Assembly (NCBI GenBank): GCA_022781985.1
Contig: JALESH010000048.1
Location: 18,784 to 82,783 of the forward strand
Source of the DNA: Lachnospiraceae bacterium
GTDB taxonomy: Bacteria > Bacillota > Clostridia > Lachnospirales > Lachnospiraceae
DNA length: 64,000 bases
Direction: 5' to 3'
The translations under genes and the position numbers were made by a program. Below, in pieces: positions 42,501 through 51,319 of the stretch (position 1 is the first letter of the stretch; every line of letters starts with the position of its first letter). Under the pieces are notes generated by a model. That model saw nothing but the letters and a program-made list of their open reading frames with translations, did not search any database and was not told where the DNA came from.

Positions 42501-45500
42501 AGGATGTGACCTATCTGCTGCCCTGGACAGACAATGATGACGGCACCCTGAAGCTGTATCACTGGAACCTGGAGGGAGGAACCACTACCTGGGAGCTTCC
42601 TGCCCAGTGGAGCGGCGTAAGCAGTGTTGTTATGTATGAGCTGTCCGATCAGGGACGCATCCATGCAAGGACGGTAGAGGTATCCGGAGGACAGGTGACC
42701 TTGACGGCAGAGGCTGCAACTGCTTATGTAGTAGTGCGGGATGCAGGAGAAAAGACGCTGAAAGCAGGGTTCGGTGAGAGAGATTATGTGGCGGATCCCG
42801 GATTCAACGGCTATGAAGCGGGGGAAAGCCTGTCAGCGGAGGACTGGTCCGGAGACATCGGCGATGAAGCTGTAGTAGTGGAAAAGGCATCCACAGGGGA
42901 TCAAAGGCTGGCTTTCAACAGTCCTGAGATGGGCGTGGCTGTCACTACCGCCATCAGCGGGCTGAAACCAGGAACAGACTATGTGGCTGAGGTCAATGTA
43001 GAAAATAACAGTGATGCGGCAGCTTCCATCACGGTGGATGCGGGAGAAAAAACGGTTTCCAATTACACCGGCCGCTCCATCCTGGCTAACTATGTACAGT
43101 GCGATCCTAAGCACAACACAAAAATGCAGCGTATGCAGATATCCTTTACAGCGGAGGCCGATACCGCACAGCTGACTCTTGCCAGGGAGGCGGGAGAGGG
43201 TTCCACCTATATGGATGATATCCGTATTGTAGAAAAGTCCCTGGATAACTTTAAGCAGGACGGCAGCTTTGAACAGGATTTTGAAACGGTAGTACAGGGC
43301 ATCTATCCCTTTGTACTCAGTTCCGCGCAGGGGGTTTCCGATCCCCGCACCCATCTGTCCCAGAAGCATGAGCCATATACCCAGAAGGGATGGAATGGAA
43401 GGATAATTGATGATGTAATTGACGGAGAATGGTCTCTGAAGCATCACTGCAGAACCAACGGCATTGTCTATCAGACCCTGCCCCAGACCTTCCGCTTTGA
43501 ACCCGGCAAGGTCTATCAGGTGGAATTTGATTATCAGTCCGGCCCCAACCAGGCCTATGCTGTAGTTGTGGGAAATGGAACAGACTATACGGCGCCTCAG
43601 GCATCGGAGAGACTGCCTCAGGCAACAACCACACAGCATGTGGAGATGGAGGTGACCGGAGCCGGCAACGGCCAGACCTGGATCGGGCTCTATATGAATT
43701 CCACCGGTGTGGCAGATAACGTGATGGGCGGCATGGACTTCGTGCTGGATAATCTGGTGATCAGGGAAAAGCAGGGCGCCGTTGCAGCAACTCTGGACAA
43801 AGAAACTCTCTATAAGGGAGAAACAGCCAATATTCTGGGCAGCAGCCTGGAGCAGATCACATGGACTTCTTCTGCTCCCGGGGTGGCAGAGGTGGATAAG
43901 GCAGCCTCCAAGGTGAAGGCGCTGTCTGCAGGTACAGCTACCCTGACAGCCGCACTGCCGGATGGTTCCACCCTCACCTTTACGGTTACGGTGAAGGAAG
44001 AGGTAATCAGTGAGATTTCCGCTAATGAGCTGGGAGAAGTGACCGCCACAGCCAATACGGCAGAAACCCAGCATGAGCAGGCCGGAGCTGAAAAAGCAGT
44101 GGACGGCAATTCTGGTACCATCTGGCATTCACAATATTCTGCACCCTTTACGGTGACCCTGAACAATCCTGCAGTGCTTACCATAGATCTGGGCAGGGCG
44201 GTGACCATGGGAGGCTTCAAGTTCCAGCAGAGACCCAGTGCCAACAATGGAAGGGTTCAGCGGTTCAGCTACCGCATCCTGGCTGAGGACGGATCTGAGC
44301 TGGCTGCCGGCAGCAATATAACAGTAAGCGAGGCGGATCAGGCCAACGGTGCATGGGTATATGCCTTCCTGTCGGAGGCAAAGACCGGTCGGTATATTGA
44401 GATTTCGGTAGTGCAGGGCCGCGGAAACTTTGCAGCGATCGCAGAAGTGGCTCCCATCAGGGTAGAGCGGCTGGCTGAGACAGCCACGCTGGAAAACCAG
44501 ACCCTGGATGCCGGCAGCAGAAGGAAGCTGGTGCCCTCATCTCCGGAGGGTACAGTGGTGAAAGGTCTGGTATGGACCTCTTCCGATGAAAAAATAGCCA
44601 CAGTGGACAAAAATGGTGTGATCACAGCGATAAAGCCGGGCAGCGCAACCATTACTGCAGCCAATGCAGTAGGGCTTACAGTTCAGTGTACCGTAACAGT
44701 TACGGAAGCAGAGACTGTGGACTATGGTGCTTTGCAAAAAGCCATCCAGGCAGCGGAAAAGACAGATCTGTCCAAGTATCAGGACGGTACAGAGAAGACA
44801 GCGTTTACCCGGGCTCTGAGTGAGGCTAAGAGGGTGCTGGAAGAAAGAGCAGACCAGGCGGCAGCTGATGCGGCAGCTGAGGCTCTGACAAAGGCCCAGG
44901 CGGCGCTGAAGCCTGTAGCCGCAGATCCCAAGCCCCAGCCCAAGCCCTGGCCTTTCAGCGATATTCCGGTGAATTCGGGCTGGAAATATGACAATGCAAA
45001 ATATGTATATGACAATGACATCATGAATGGTATCTCCGGTACGAAGCTGTTTGATCCTGACGGAAAGCTGAACCGAGCCATGTTTGCTACGGTGCTCTAC
45101 CGTATGGCCGGCAATCCGTCCATAGCATTCGAAAACAAATTTACGGATGTAAAGGATGGCCAATATTACAGCAAGGCCATCATCTGGGCCAACAGACAGG
45201 GAATCGTCCAGGGCTTTACAGATGGAAGCTATGGCGTAACCACCAATATTACCAGAGAGCAGATCGCCAAGATGCTCTATGAGTATGCAGCCAAGGCGAA
45301 ATATGATGTAAGCGGGGCGGCTTCTCTGGATAGCTTTACAGATAAGGATAAGGTCAGCCACTGGGCTGTAAATTACATGAAGTGGGCGGTGGATACCGGT
45401 ATGATCAGTGGTAAGCCCAACGGTGACGGCAGCTACCGCCTGGATCCCAAGGGGGAGGCAACCAGGGCTGAATGTGCCAAGATGCTGACCATGTTCATGA

Positions 45501-45520
45501 AGGAGTACCAGCCCCGGTGA
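39503..45520 (+). CDS. Secreted, SLH-anchored endo-alpha-N-acetylgalactosaminidase (GH101)
   Basis: A 2005-residue surface enzyme predicted to release core-1 Gal-GalNAc disaccharide from mucin Ser/Thr. Start TTG 39503, with AAGGGGG 8 bases upstream. Order: signal peptide (1-about 31, ending SAQAAES), beta-sandwich (about 80-255), carboxypeptidase-regulatory-like fold (about 270-335), GH101 core (about 360-1050) with nucleophile Asp817 in DFIYLDVWYQD and acid/base Glu843 in GWRFTTEFSAEGEYDSTWQH, and a calcium loop DANGDGDIDWNDGA. Then come carbohydrate-binding sandwiches (about 1095-1430), Big_2 (about 1435-1505), a CBM32/F5-8 domain (about 1520-1660), Big_2 (about 1665-1740), FIVAR (about 1745-1805), a proline linker and three SLH domains (about 1815-2005). 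Monocistronic. Catalytic residues were assigned by motif resemblance to characterised GH101 enzymes. Confidence 0.92.
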   Translation: MTKYKTKKALPALLMACTMAVSQMAPLSAQAAESALFTAEEAERKEGAELAGAVQATGQPEIPTVTNGEGETQTEETAGRKWFTITGGANNGGGHSYGNAGVSAPILLLDNTRRMEESGELSLTLKPSNNWGVFYSYVDDSKWLYVGYDSSSQWYYQYKFGTTESYPRITGLPAPTQGEELQMTVSLNRETLSVTVNGTTVRVTNQALINFAEAVGSNGRFGVKTNVQSSISFADVRYNNTDCMSDEWVFCAEREGQQKSETVAPLFTLTGTVKNGENQPIPGAVVRVGVKSAVTDENGAYSLSGLEAKAYAIAVTKPGYQAYSETVTIAEPGEGGAANTKDVVLQAKPDLPLDRYDTIQSDEMKVYIGKQFPLVARYQMLENGQPREGVFFRGNEGELNQVAINGVQITPVVTVEETTATSRTYVLQCTGSGGLSLTMKVKISVEGNNLTWQVTELTKGEGCPAIATIHVPGLNLLTVDAAEENAGFAGAKTSTTTTVSGDEFIDFEEGFAPMDSDGYLYGFLQNGSLSAGLFSNSEAEGDKRVLRSNGADTISLNSAAWYYELGDRNGQNWINARENFDTYPVSELPCAKVAIAADANGDGDIDWNDGALAFRDIMNIPYGSEKVKDAVNHRIVMNFASMAPNPFLATADNIKKVYLATDGLPQSVVLKGYGNEGHDSANSEYADIAEREGGVEDFQDLIRIAHDYNTEIGIHINAQEAYPEAASFHEEMLENPIGNGWGWLDQSHVIDKRWDLASQARWKRLVQLYDRINGTSFYSRQWPDPVLNSLGEVTASREEIRRDAESREDNMDFIYLDVWYQDSWETRRIAEEFRTLGWRFTTEFSAEGEYDSTWQHWSTDAVYGGATSKGFNSSIIRFIRNDQRDSQVLNYPSFGGAADNPLLGGYRLYGFEGWQGDQNFDNYIRQTFNQNLPTRFLQHYYVTDWENYGEGETSPVGNQEKQITLKNDEGDEVVVTRKTEQRTDENIERIITLNGKKVLEDVTYLLPWTDNDDGTLKLYHWNLEGGTTTWELPAQWSGVSSVVMYELSDQGRIHARTVEVSGGQVTLTAEAATAYVVVRDAGEKTLKAGFGERDYVADPGFNGYEAGESLSAEDWSGDIGDEAVVVEKASTGDQRLAFNSPEMGVAVTTAISGLKPGTDYVAEVNVENNSDAAASITVDAGEKTVSNYTGRSILANYVQCDPKHNTKMQRMQISFTAEADTAQLTLAREAGEGSTYMDDIRIVEKSLDNFKQDGSFEQDFETVVQGIYPFVLSSAQGVSDPRTHLSQKHEPYTQKGWNGRIIDDVIDGEWSLKHHCRTNGIVYQTLPQTFRFEPGKVYQVEFDYQSGPNQAYAVVVGNGTDYTAPQASERLPQATTTQHVEMEVTGAGNGQTWIGLYMNSTGVADNVMGGMDFVLDNLVIREKQGAVAATLDKETLYKGETANILGSSLEQITWTSSAPGVAEVDKAASKVKALSAGTATLTAALPDGSTLTFTVTVKEEVISEISANELGEVTATANTAETQHEQAGAEKAVDGNSGTIWHSQYSAPFTVTLNNPAVLTIDLGRAVTMGGFKFQQRPSANNGRVQRFSYRILAEDGSELAAGSNITVSEADQANGAWVYAFLSEAKTGRYIEISVVQGRGNFAAIAEVAPIRVERLAETATLENQTLDAGSRRKLVPSSPEGTVVKGLVWTSSDEKIATVDKNGVITAIKPGSATITAANAVGLTVQCTVTVTEAETVDYGALQKAIQAAEKTDLSKYQDGTEKTAFTRALSEAKRVLEERADQAAADAAAEALTKAQAALKPVAADPKPQPKPWPFSDIPVNSGWKYDNAKYVYDNDIMNGISGTKLFDPDGKLNRAMFATVLYRMAGNPSIAFENKFTDVKDGQYYSKAIIWANRQGIVQGFTDGSYGVTTNITREQIAKMLYEYAAKAKYDVSGAASLDSFTDKDKVSHWAVNYMKWAVDTGMISGKPNGDGSYRLDPKGEATRAECAKMLTMFMKEYQPR

Positions 45521-45570
45521 GGCTGCGGTGTTCCGGGAGCATCAGAACCGTAACTTTGTGGTAAAAATGC

Positions 45571-45599
45571 TTGCATTTTCTTGATCATGGTGGTATAGT
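45571..45599 (+). promoter_or_regulatory. SigA-type promoter of the rimP-nusA-infB operon
   Basis: TTGCAT (45571-45576), 17-base spacer, TATAGT (45594-45599). The predicted start near 45606 lies just before a strong terminator. Confidence 0.7.
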
Positions 45600-45622
45600 G
45601 AGATTAAGTTAATATGATATAG

Positions 45623-45653
45623 AAAAAAGTGGACTTGCGAGTCCACTTTTTTT
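45623..45653 (+). terminator. Terminator between the nusA-operon promoter and rimP
   Basis: AAAAAAGTGGACT (45623-45635) and AGTCCACTTTTTTT (45640-45653) form a 13-bp stem with a 4-base loop and a T tail. It could end the GH101 transcript, but it also lies inside the leader of the next operon, downstream of that operon's promoter. Confidence 0.85.
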
Positions 45654-45718
45654 GCGGACAGCCGCAGGCTGAAGAGGGCAGGCGGTGGGGATGGAAAGGG
45701 AAAGGAACGGGTGAGTGA

Positions 45719-46183
45719 ATGTCCAGAAAAGAAACCTATGAGAGCCGTACAGAGGAGCTGCTGGAGCCTATTGCAGAGGCGGCCGGGGTGGAGATTTATG
45801 ATGTAGAGTATGTGAAGGAAGGCAGCAGCTATTATCTGAGGGCATACATTGATAAGCCGGAGGGTGTGAATATCAATGATTGTGAGAGGGTCAGCCGGGC
45901 ATTGTCAGACGCTCTGGACGAGAAGGATTTTATTGCAGAGGCCTACATCCTGGAGGTGAGCAGCCCCGGTCTGGGAAGAGCGCTTAAGAAGGATAAGCAT
46001 CTGAAGAGAAGCCTGGGAGAGCAGGTGGAGCTCAAAACCTATAAACCCATCGAAAAATGCAGGGAATTTCAGGGGATATTAAAAGCCTTTGATGAGAATT
46101 CCGTTACAATAGAAATGCAAGGGGGAGACCTGGTTTTTGCAAGGGGGGATATCGCATTGATCAGGCTGGCAGTCGATTTCTAG
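45719..46183 (+). CDS. rimP: Ribosome maturation factor RimP
   Basis: Late-acting assembly factor for the 30S subunit. 154 residues. Family features: LEPIAEAAGVEIYDVEYVKE, YLRAYIDKPEGVNINDCERV, ILEVSSPGLGRALKKDKHL and the C-terminal SH3-like part GILKAFDENSVTIEMQGG. ATG 45719 has only a moderate Shine-Dalgarno (AAAGGAAC) upstream. First gene of the classical nusA operon; it starts 66 bases after the leader terminator. Confidence 0.94.
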   Translation: MSRKETYESRTEELLEPIAEAAGVEIYDVEYVKEGSSYYLRAYIDKPEGVNINDCERVSRALSDALDEKDFIAEAYILEVSSPGLGRALKKDKHLKRSLGEQVELKTYKPIEKCREFQGILKAFDENSVTIEMQGGDLVFARGDIALIRLAVDF

Positions 46184-46204
46184 TAAAGAAAGGAAAAAGG
46201 GAAG

Positions 46205-47512
46205 ATGAACAAAGAATTAATGGAAGCATTGGATATTCTGGAGAAGGAGAAGGAAATAAGTAAAGAGACTCTGTTTGATGCTATTGAGAATTCGTTGATA
46301 ACAGCCTGCAAGAACCATTTCGGGAAAGCGGATAATATCAAGGTGGAAATAGACAGAAATACCTGTGATTTTCTGTGTTATGCAGAGAAGGAGGTAGTGG
46401 AGGAGGTGGAGGATGAATGCACCCAGATTGCGGTAGAGGATGCGGTGAAGATCTCCAAGAGGGCTCAGCTCGGCGACATTCTTCATGTGGAAATCAAATC
46501 CAGGGAGTTCGGCCGCATCGCCACTCAGAATGCCAAGAATGTGATTCTTCAGAAGATACGTGAAGAGGAGCGTATCGTCATCTATAACCAGTATTATGAA
46601 AAGGAAAAGGATGTGGTGACGGGAATCGTGCAGCGCTATGTGGGCAGAAACATCAGTATCAACCTGGGGAAGGCGGATGGCCTGCTGAACGAAGGAGAGC
46701 AGGTCAGGGGTGAGGTGTTTAAGCCCACAGAGAGGATCAAGGTATATATCCTAGAGGTGAAAAACACGCCAAAGGGGCCCAGAATACTGGTAAGCCGCAC
46801 TCATCCCGAGCTGGTGAAGCGTCTATTTGAATCGGAGGTGACGGAGATCAAGGACGGTACGGTGGAGATCAAGAGCATTGCCAGGGAAGCGGGGAGCAGG
46901 ACCAAGATGGCGGTATGGTCCAACAATCCCAACGTGGATGCGGTGGGAGCCTGCGTGGGCATCAACGGTGCCAGGGTGAATGCCATAGTGGAGGAGCTGC
47001 GGGGGGAAAAGATCGATATTATCAACTGGGATGAGAATCCGGGCAATCTGATACAGAATGCACTTTCTCCGGCAAAAATCGTGGCGGTATTTGCCGATCC
47101 GGATGAAAAGACGGCCAAGGTGGTGGTTCCGGACTACCAGCTTTCCCTCGCCATCGGTAAGGAGGGACAGAATGCCAGGCTGGCAGCCAGGCTCACCGGA
47201 TATAAAATCGACATCAAGAGTGAGACCCAGGCCAAGGACGCACCCGGGTTCCGATATGAGGATTACCTGGACGAATATGACGAGTATGATGAGGAATATG
47301 ATGAAGAAGAAACGGATTTTCCGGAAGAGGATAATTCCGGGGATGATTTTGCCGAAGAAAGCTTTTTAGAAGAAGATCCCTTCCATGGAGAATCCCCGGA
47401 TGCAGATTCCCTCCTGGGGGCTTTCCCGGAAGAGACTGCGGAGGAGGAAGAGGAAGAAGAGATAGAGGCTGAGCCGGAAGCAGAGGAAGAGACTCCGGTG
47501 GAATTGGAATGA
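46205..47512 (+). CDS. nusA: Transcription termination/antitermination factor NusA
   Basis: RNA polymerase-associated factor that affects pausing, termination and antitermination. 435 residues: N-terminal domain (1-125), S1 domain (about 135-200, [20 protein letters not shown]), KH1 and KH2 (about 200-345, [18 protein letters not shown] [20 protein letters not shown] and [20 protein letters not shown]). The last 80 residues are a highly acidic tail ([20 protein letters not shown] and [17 protein letters not shown]), longer than in Bacillus NusA and absent from the structured core. ATG 46205 follows AAAGGAAAAAGGGAAG. NusA may autoregulate through the operon leader. Confidence 0.96.
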   Translation: MNKELMEALDILEKEKEISKETLFDAIENSLITACKNHFGKADNIKVEIDRNTCDFLCYAEKEVVEEVEDECTQIAVEDAVKISKRAQLGDILHVEIKSREFGRIATQNAKNVILQKIREEERIVIYNQYYEKEKDVVTGIVQRYVGRNISINLGKADGLLNEGEQVRGEVFKPTERIKVYILEVKNTPKGPRILVSRTHPELVKRLFESEVTEIKDGTVEIKSIAREAGSRTKMAVWSNNPNVDAVGACVGINGARVNAIVEELRGEKIDIINWDENPGNLIQNALSPAKIVAVFADPDEKTAKVVVPDYQLSLAIGKEGQNARLAARLTGYKIDIKSETQAKDAPGFRYEDYLDEYDEYDEEYDEEETDFPEEDNSGDDFAEESFLEEDPFHGESPDADSLLGAFPEETAEEEEEEEIEAEPEAEEETPVELE

Positions 47513-47549
47513 CAAAGGTAAGGATGGAGAGCCGGACAGGAGAGAAAGT

Positions 47550-47816
47550 ATGGCAAAAAAGATCCCTTTGAGGCAGTGTGTCGGATGCGGAGAAATGAAG
47601 GGTAAAAAGGAAATGATGCGGGTGCTGAAAACCGCTGAGGGCAGGATTGAGCTTGATATGACAGGAAAGAAGAATGGCAGGGGCGCCTATCTGTGCGTAT
47701 CCGGTGAGTGTTTGAAGAGGGCGCGGAAAAACAGAGGGCTGGAGCGTTCTTTCAAAATGAGTATTCCGGATGAGGTCTATGGGGAGCTGGAAAGGGAGTT
47801 TGAAGAGAATGGATAA
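47550..47816 (+). CDS. rnpM: RNase P modulator RnpM (YlxR, DUF448)
   Basis: An 88-residue basic protein with the DUF448 motifs RQCVGCGEMKGKKEMMRVLK and GRGAYLCVSGECLKRARKN. The Bacillus homologue binds and inhibits RNase P RNA; the older name is YlxR. ATG 47550 follows GGAGAGAAAGT. It overlaps the next gene by 8 bases. Position between nusA and infB is conserved across Firmicutes. Confidence 0.92.
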   Translation: MAKKIPLRQCVGCGEMKGKKEMMRVLKTAEGRIELDMTGKKNGRGAYLCVSGECLKRARKNRGLERSFKMSIPDEVYGELEREFEENG

Positions 47817-48117
47817 GGTATATTCTTTGCTTGGGCTGGCAGCCAGATCCAGAAATGTAGTGAGCGGTGAATTTGCCACTGAGAAAGCGGTAAAAACGGG
47901 AAAGGCTGTACTGGTAATTGTGAGCGGGGATGCATCGGACAATACCGTGAAAAAGTTCAGCAATATGTGTGGATTCTATGAGGTGCCCATGTTCCAGTAC
48001 GGCAGGAAAGAAGAACTGGGGCACGCCATGGGAAAAGGAGAACGTTCCTCAGCAGCCATTACGGATGAAGGATTTGCAAAAACCCTGAAGAAGCATTTGG
48101 AAGTATCGGAAGAATAA
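47809..48117 (+). CDS. L7Ae/L30e-family RNA-binding protein (YlxQ-like)
   Basis: 102 residues from ATG 47809 ([20 protein letters not shown]), within the end of rnpM. The L7Ae fold is seen in [40 protein letters not shown] and [19 protein letters not shown]. Relatives bind kink-turn RNA motifs; the cellular RNA target in Clostridia is not settled. Ribosome binding sequence GAAGAG lies just upstream. A GTG/ATG further upstream is in frame but lies deep within rnpM and is not favoured. Confidence 0.88.
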   Translation: MDKVYSLLGLAARSRNVVSGEFATEKAVKTGKAVLVIVSGDASDNTVKKFSNMCGFYEVPMFQYGRKEELGHAMGKGERSSAAITDEGFAKTLKKHLEVSEE

Positions 48118-48133
48118 GACGGAGGTAGTGAGC

Positions 48134-50923
48134 ATGGCAAAAATGAAAGTGCATGAACTTGCAAAGGAATTAGATAAACAGAGCAAAGAGCTGATCGCCT
48201 TTTTGCAGAAAAAGGGAGTAGATGTAAAAGCAGCACAGAGCTCCATAGAGGATGAGGCGATAGCGCTGGTAAGAAACCATTTCAAAACACCTGTGAAGGG
48301 ACAGGAGGAACAAAGAACCATGGAGAAGGCAGGAGAAACGTCCGGAGAGGCACCTAAGAAAAAGAAGAAGATCATTTTTGTGAGTAATCCCCAGAACAGC
48401 AAGATGTCCAAGCAGAGGAACCGGCAGAACAATGAGAAGAAGGTACAGCAGCCCTCCGGCGGACAGAGGCAGCAGTCCCGTCAGGATAAGCCGGCTCCCT
48501 ATCGTCCGGTTAGGCCTCTGACTCCGCCCTCACCCACTCCTCCGGTCACCATGATTCCTGCCTCCAATTATCAGCCGAAAAGGGCGCAGAGGCCGGTGAA
48601 GCCAGAGCCTGCAGCCAAGGAGCAGACGGCAGAAGCAAGGCCCGCAAGACAGGAAGCAGCTGCCAATGCTGCCAGGCCCGCACAGCCAAGAGAGCAGGAG
48701 GGCAGGCAGAGGAACGGCAGCAGAGGTGACAACAGAGGCGAACGCAGTGACAGCAGGAACGATAACAGGACGGATAACAGAAGCAGCAGAAACGACCGGA
48801 ACGACAGCAGGAGCGGAGGGCGCAGGACTGACGGGCAGAATCGCAGGACCTCTGAAGGCAATCAGGGGGATCGGAGTCGTTCTGGCGGCGGCAGGCCTTT
48901 TGGAAATAATGACCGTCCGAACAGAGGCAATGGAGGGCAGGACAATAAATTCAGAAAGCCTGCAGCCTCTAAGGGATTTGTACCGGAGAGCCCCATCAAG
49001 GAGCAGGAAAAACACAGGGATGAGGAAAAGCGCAGGATCAGTCAGGAAAGAGATAAGCGTTCTAGAAAGGATCTCATCTACGAAGAGGAAGAGAAGAAGC
49101 TGTCCGGCAAGAATAAGGCCGGCAGGTTTATTAAGCCTGAAAAGAAGGCAGAGGAGGTGCAGGAGGAGCAGATCAAGGTCATCGTGGTGCCTGATTCCCT
49201 GACCCTCAAGGAACTGGCTGATAAGATGAAGATGCAGCCCTCTGCCATTATCAAAAAGCTCTTTCTGCAGGGCCGCATCGTGACGGTAAATTCTGAAATT
49301 TCCTTTGAGGATGCAGAAAATATTGCTATTGAATATGATATTATCTGTGAGAGAGAGGAGAAGGTGGATGTCATTGAGGAGCTGCTGAGGGAGGACGAGG
49401 AGGACGAGGCAGACATGACCAGAAGACCTCCTGTCATCTGTGTTATGGGGCATGTTGACCATGGTAAAACATCCCTTCTGGATGCCATCCGCAAGACCAA
49501 CGTAACGGATAAGGAGGCAGGCGGCATCACCCAGCATATCGGCGCCTATACGGTGCGGGTGGGCGAGCAGAAAATTACCTTTCTGGATACGCCGGGCCAT
49601 GAGGCATTTACAGCCATGCGTATGCGCGGTGCCAATGCCACAGATATCGCTATTCTGGTGGTGGCAGCCGATGATGGGGTGATGCCCCAGACGGTAGAGG
49701 CCATTAACCATGCCAAGGCTGCAGGCATTGAGATCATCGTTGCGGTAAATAAGATAGATAAGCCCAATGCCCATATAGACAGGGTGAAGCAGGAGCTGAC
49801 AGAGCATGAGCTGATCCCGGTGGACTGGGGCGGAAGCACAGAGTTCGTGCCGGTTTCCGCAAAGACCGGAGAGGGTATCGAAAACCTGCTGGAGACCATC
49901 CTGCTGACTGCCGAGATCCTGGAGCTGAAGGCCAATGCCGGAAGACGTGCCAGAGGGCTTGTCATTGAGGCGGAGCTGGATAAGGGAAGGGGACCGGTTG
50001 CTACAGTGCTGGTGCAGAAGGGTACCCTCCGGGTGGGAGACTTTATTTCCGCAGGTGCCAGCCATGGCAAGGTGAGAGCTATGATCGATGACAAGGGCAG
50101 GAGAGTGAGGGAAGCAGCTCCCTCTATGCCGGTAGAGATCCTGGGGCTTTCCGATGTGCCCAGCGCGGGAGAGGTATTTATCGCCCATGAAAGCGATAAA
50201 ATTGCAAAATCCTATGCGGAAACCTATCTGGCGCAGAATAAAGAAAAGATGCTGGAGGATACTAAGGCTAAGATGTCTCTGGACGATCTTTTCAGCAAGA
50301 TCCAGGCAGGCAACCTGAAGGAACTGAACCTGATCATTAAGGCAGACGTACAGGGAAGCGTAGAGGCTGTGAAGCAGAGCCTTCTGAAGCTCTCCAACGA
50401 GGAGGTAGTGGTAAAGTGCATCCACGGAGGTGTAGGCGCCATCAACGAGTCCGACGTTTCCCTGGCTTCCGCATCCTCGGCTATCATCATCGGCTTCAAT
50501 GTAAGGCCGGATGCCATGGCCAAGACGGTGGGAGAGAGAGAGGGCGTGGATATCAGGCTGTATAAGGTCATCTATCAGGCCATTGAGGACGTGGAGGCAG
50601 CTATGAAGGGAATGCTTGATCCTGTCTTCGAGGAAAAGGTGATCGGACACGCAGAGGTGCGCCAGATCTTCAAAGCGTCCGCCGTAGGAAATATCGCAGG
50701 CTCCTACGTTTTGGACGGTGTGTTCAGGAGAGACTGCAAGGTGCGTATCACCAGGGAGGGCGAGCAGATTTATGAAGGCTCACTGGCCTCTCTTAAGAGA
50801 TTCAAGGATGATGTGAAGGAAGTGAAGGCTGGCTTTGAATGCGGCCTTGTATTCGAGGGCTTTGACCAGATGCAGGAGCTGGATATAGTGGAGGCTTATA
50901 CTATGGTAGAGGTTCCCCGCTGA
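48134..50923 (+). CDS. infB: Translation initiation factor IF-2
   Basis: GTPase that brings initiator fMet-tRNA to the 30S subunit and promotes subunit joining. 929 residues. N-terminal IF2_N ([20 protein letters not shown]), then about 280 residues of low-complexity linker rich in Arg, Asn, Asp, Gly and Gln ([20 protein letters not shown]), second IF2_N ([20 protein letters not shown]), G domain with [20 protein letters not shown] and NKIDKPNAH, then domains II, III and IV. The start is ATG 48134, 8 bases after GGAGG; GTG 48128 is too near. The Arg-Asn-Asp linker is unusually long and repetitive. Confidence 0.96.
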   Translation: MAKMKVHELAKELDKQSKELIAFLQKKGVDVKAAQSSIEDEAIALVRNHFKTPVKGQEEQRTMEKAGETSGEAPKKKKKIIFVSNPQNSKMSKQRNRQNNEKKVQQPSGGQRQQSRQDKPAPYRPVRPLTPPSPTPPVTMIPASNYQPKRAQRPVKPEPAAKEQTAEARPARQEAAANAARPAQPREQEGRQRNGSRGDNRGERSDSRNDNRTDNRSSRNDRNDSRSGGRRTDGQNRRTSEGNQGDRSRSGGGRPFGNNDRPNRGNGGQDNKFRKPAASKGFVPESPIKEQEKHRDEEKRRISQERDKRSRKDLIYEEEEKKLSGKNKAGRFIKPEKKAEEVQEEQIKVIVVPDSLTLKELADKMKMQPSAIIKKLFLQGRIVTVNSEISFEDAENIAIEYDIICEREEKVDVIEELLREDEEDEADMTRRPPVICVMGHVDHGKTSLLDAIRKTNVTDKEAGGITQHIGAYTVRVGEQKITFLDTPGHEAFTAMRMRGANATDIAILVVAADDGVMPQTVEAINHAKAAGIEIIVAVNKIDKPNAHIDRVKQELTEHELIPVDWGGSTEFVPVSAKTGEGIENLLETILLTAEILELKANAGRRARGLVIEAELDKGRGPVATVLVQKGTLRVGDFISAGASHGKVRAMIDDKGRRVREAAPSMPVEILGLSDVPSAGEVFIAHESDKIAKSYAETYLAQNKEKMLEDTKAKMSLDDLFSKIQAGNLKELNLIIKADVQGSVEAVKQSLLKLSNEEVVVKCIHGGVGAINESDVSLASASSAIIIGFNVRPDAMAKTVGEREGVDIRLYKVIYQAIEDVEAAMKGMLDPVFEEKVIGHAEVRQIFKASAVGNIAGSYVLDGVFRRDCKVRITREGEQIYEGSLASLKRFKDDVKEVKAGFECGLVFEGFDQMQELDIVEAYTMVEVPR

Positions 50924-50950
50924 CACCGGGAAGGAGCATAGGGATATAGA

Positions 50951-51319
50951 ATGAAAAAGAACAGCATAAAGAATACCAGAGTAAACGGAGAGGTACAGCG
51001 TGTGCTGGCGGAAATCATACGCGGAGGGATCAAGGATCCGCGTATCAGCCAGCTCACCTCCGTGGTGGCGACAGAGGTATCTCCCGATCTGAAGACCTGC
51101 AAGGCGTGGATCAGTGTACTGGGAGATGAGGAGGCCGGAAAAAGGACGCTGGAGGGATTAAAAAGTGCCTCCGGATATATCAAGAACCGTCTCGCAAAGG
51201 AAATCAATCTCAGGAATACGCCGGAGATCACCTTCATCCTGGATCAGTCCATCGCTTACGGCGTAAGCATGTCAAGGCTGATCGATGAGGTGGCCGGAGG
51301 CGGAAGTAAGGAGGAGTAA
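50951..51319 (+). CDS. rbfA: Ribosome-binding factor A
   Basis: 30S maturation factor of 122 residues with a KH-like fold. Family marks: RVNGEVQRVLAEIIRGGIKD, PRISQLTSVVATEVSPDLKT, KAWISVLGDEE and LRNTPEITFILDQSIAYG. ATG 50951 follows GGGAAGGAGCATAGG. The TAA stop touches the start codon of nrnA directly (0-base gap), consistent with coupled translation. Confidence 0.95.
   Translation: MKKNSIKNTRVNGEVQRVLAEIIRGGIKDPRISQLTSVVATEVSPDLKTCKAWISVLGDEEAGKRTLEGLKSASGYIKNRLAKEINLRNTPEITFILDQSIAYGVSMSRLIDEVAGGGSKEE

Noticed and set aside
48700..48900. Repetitive Arg-Asn-Asp coding stretch as a possible CRISPR or minisatellite
   Set aside because: It is the low-complexity linker of IF-2; repeats are short, irregular and in frame. 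No CRISPR-like repeat-spacer pattern was seen anywhere in the window.
48530..50650. A 706-codon open frame antisense to infB
   Set aside because: It mirrors the IF-2 coding sequence, has no ribosome binding site or recognisable domain, and is explained by codon bias in infB. Similar long antisense frames occur opposite polC (34924-35997, 36175-37203), the GH101 gene (41111-42319, 42833-44128) and the hybrid kinase (57823-59292).
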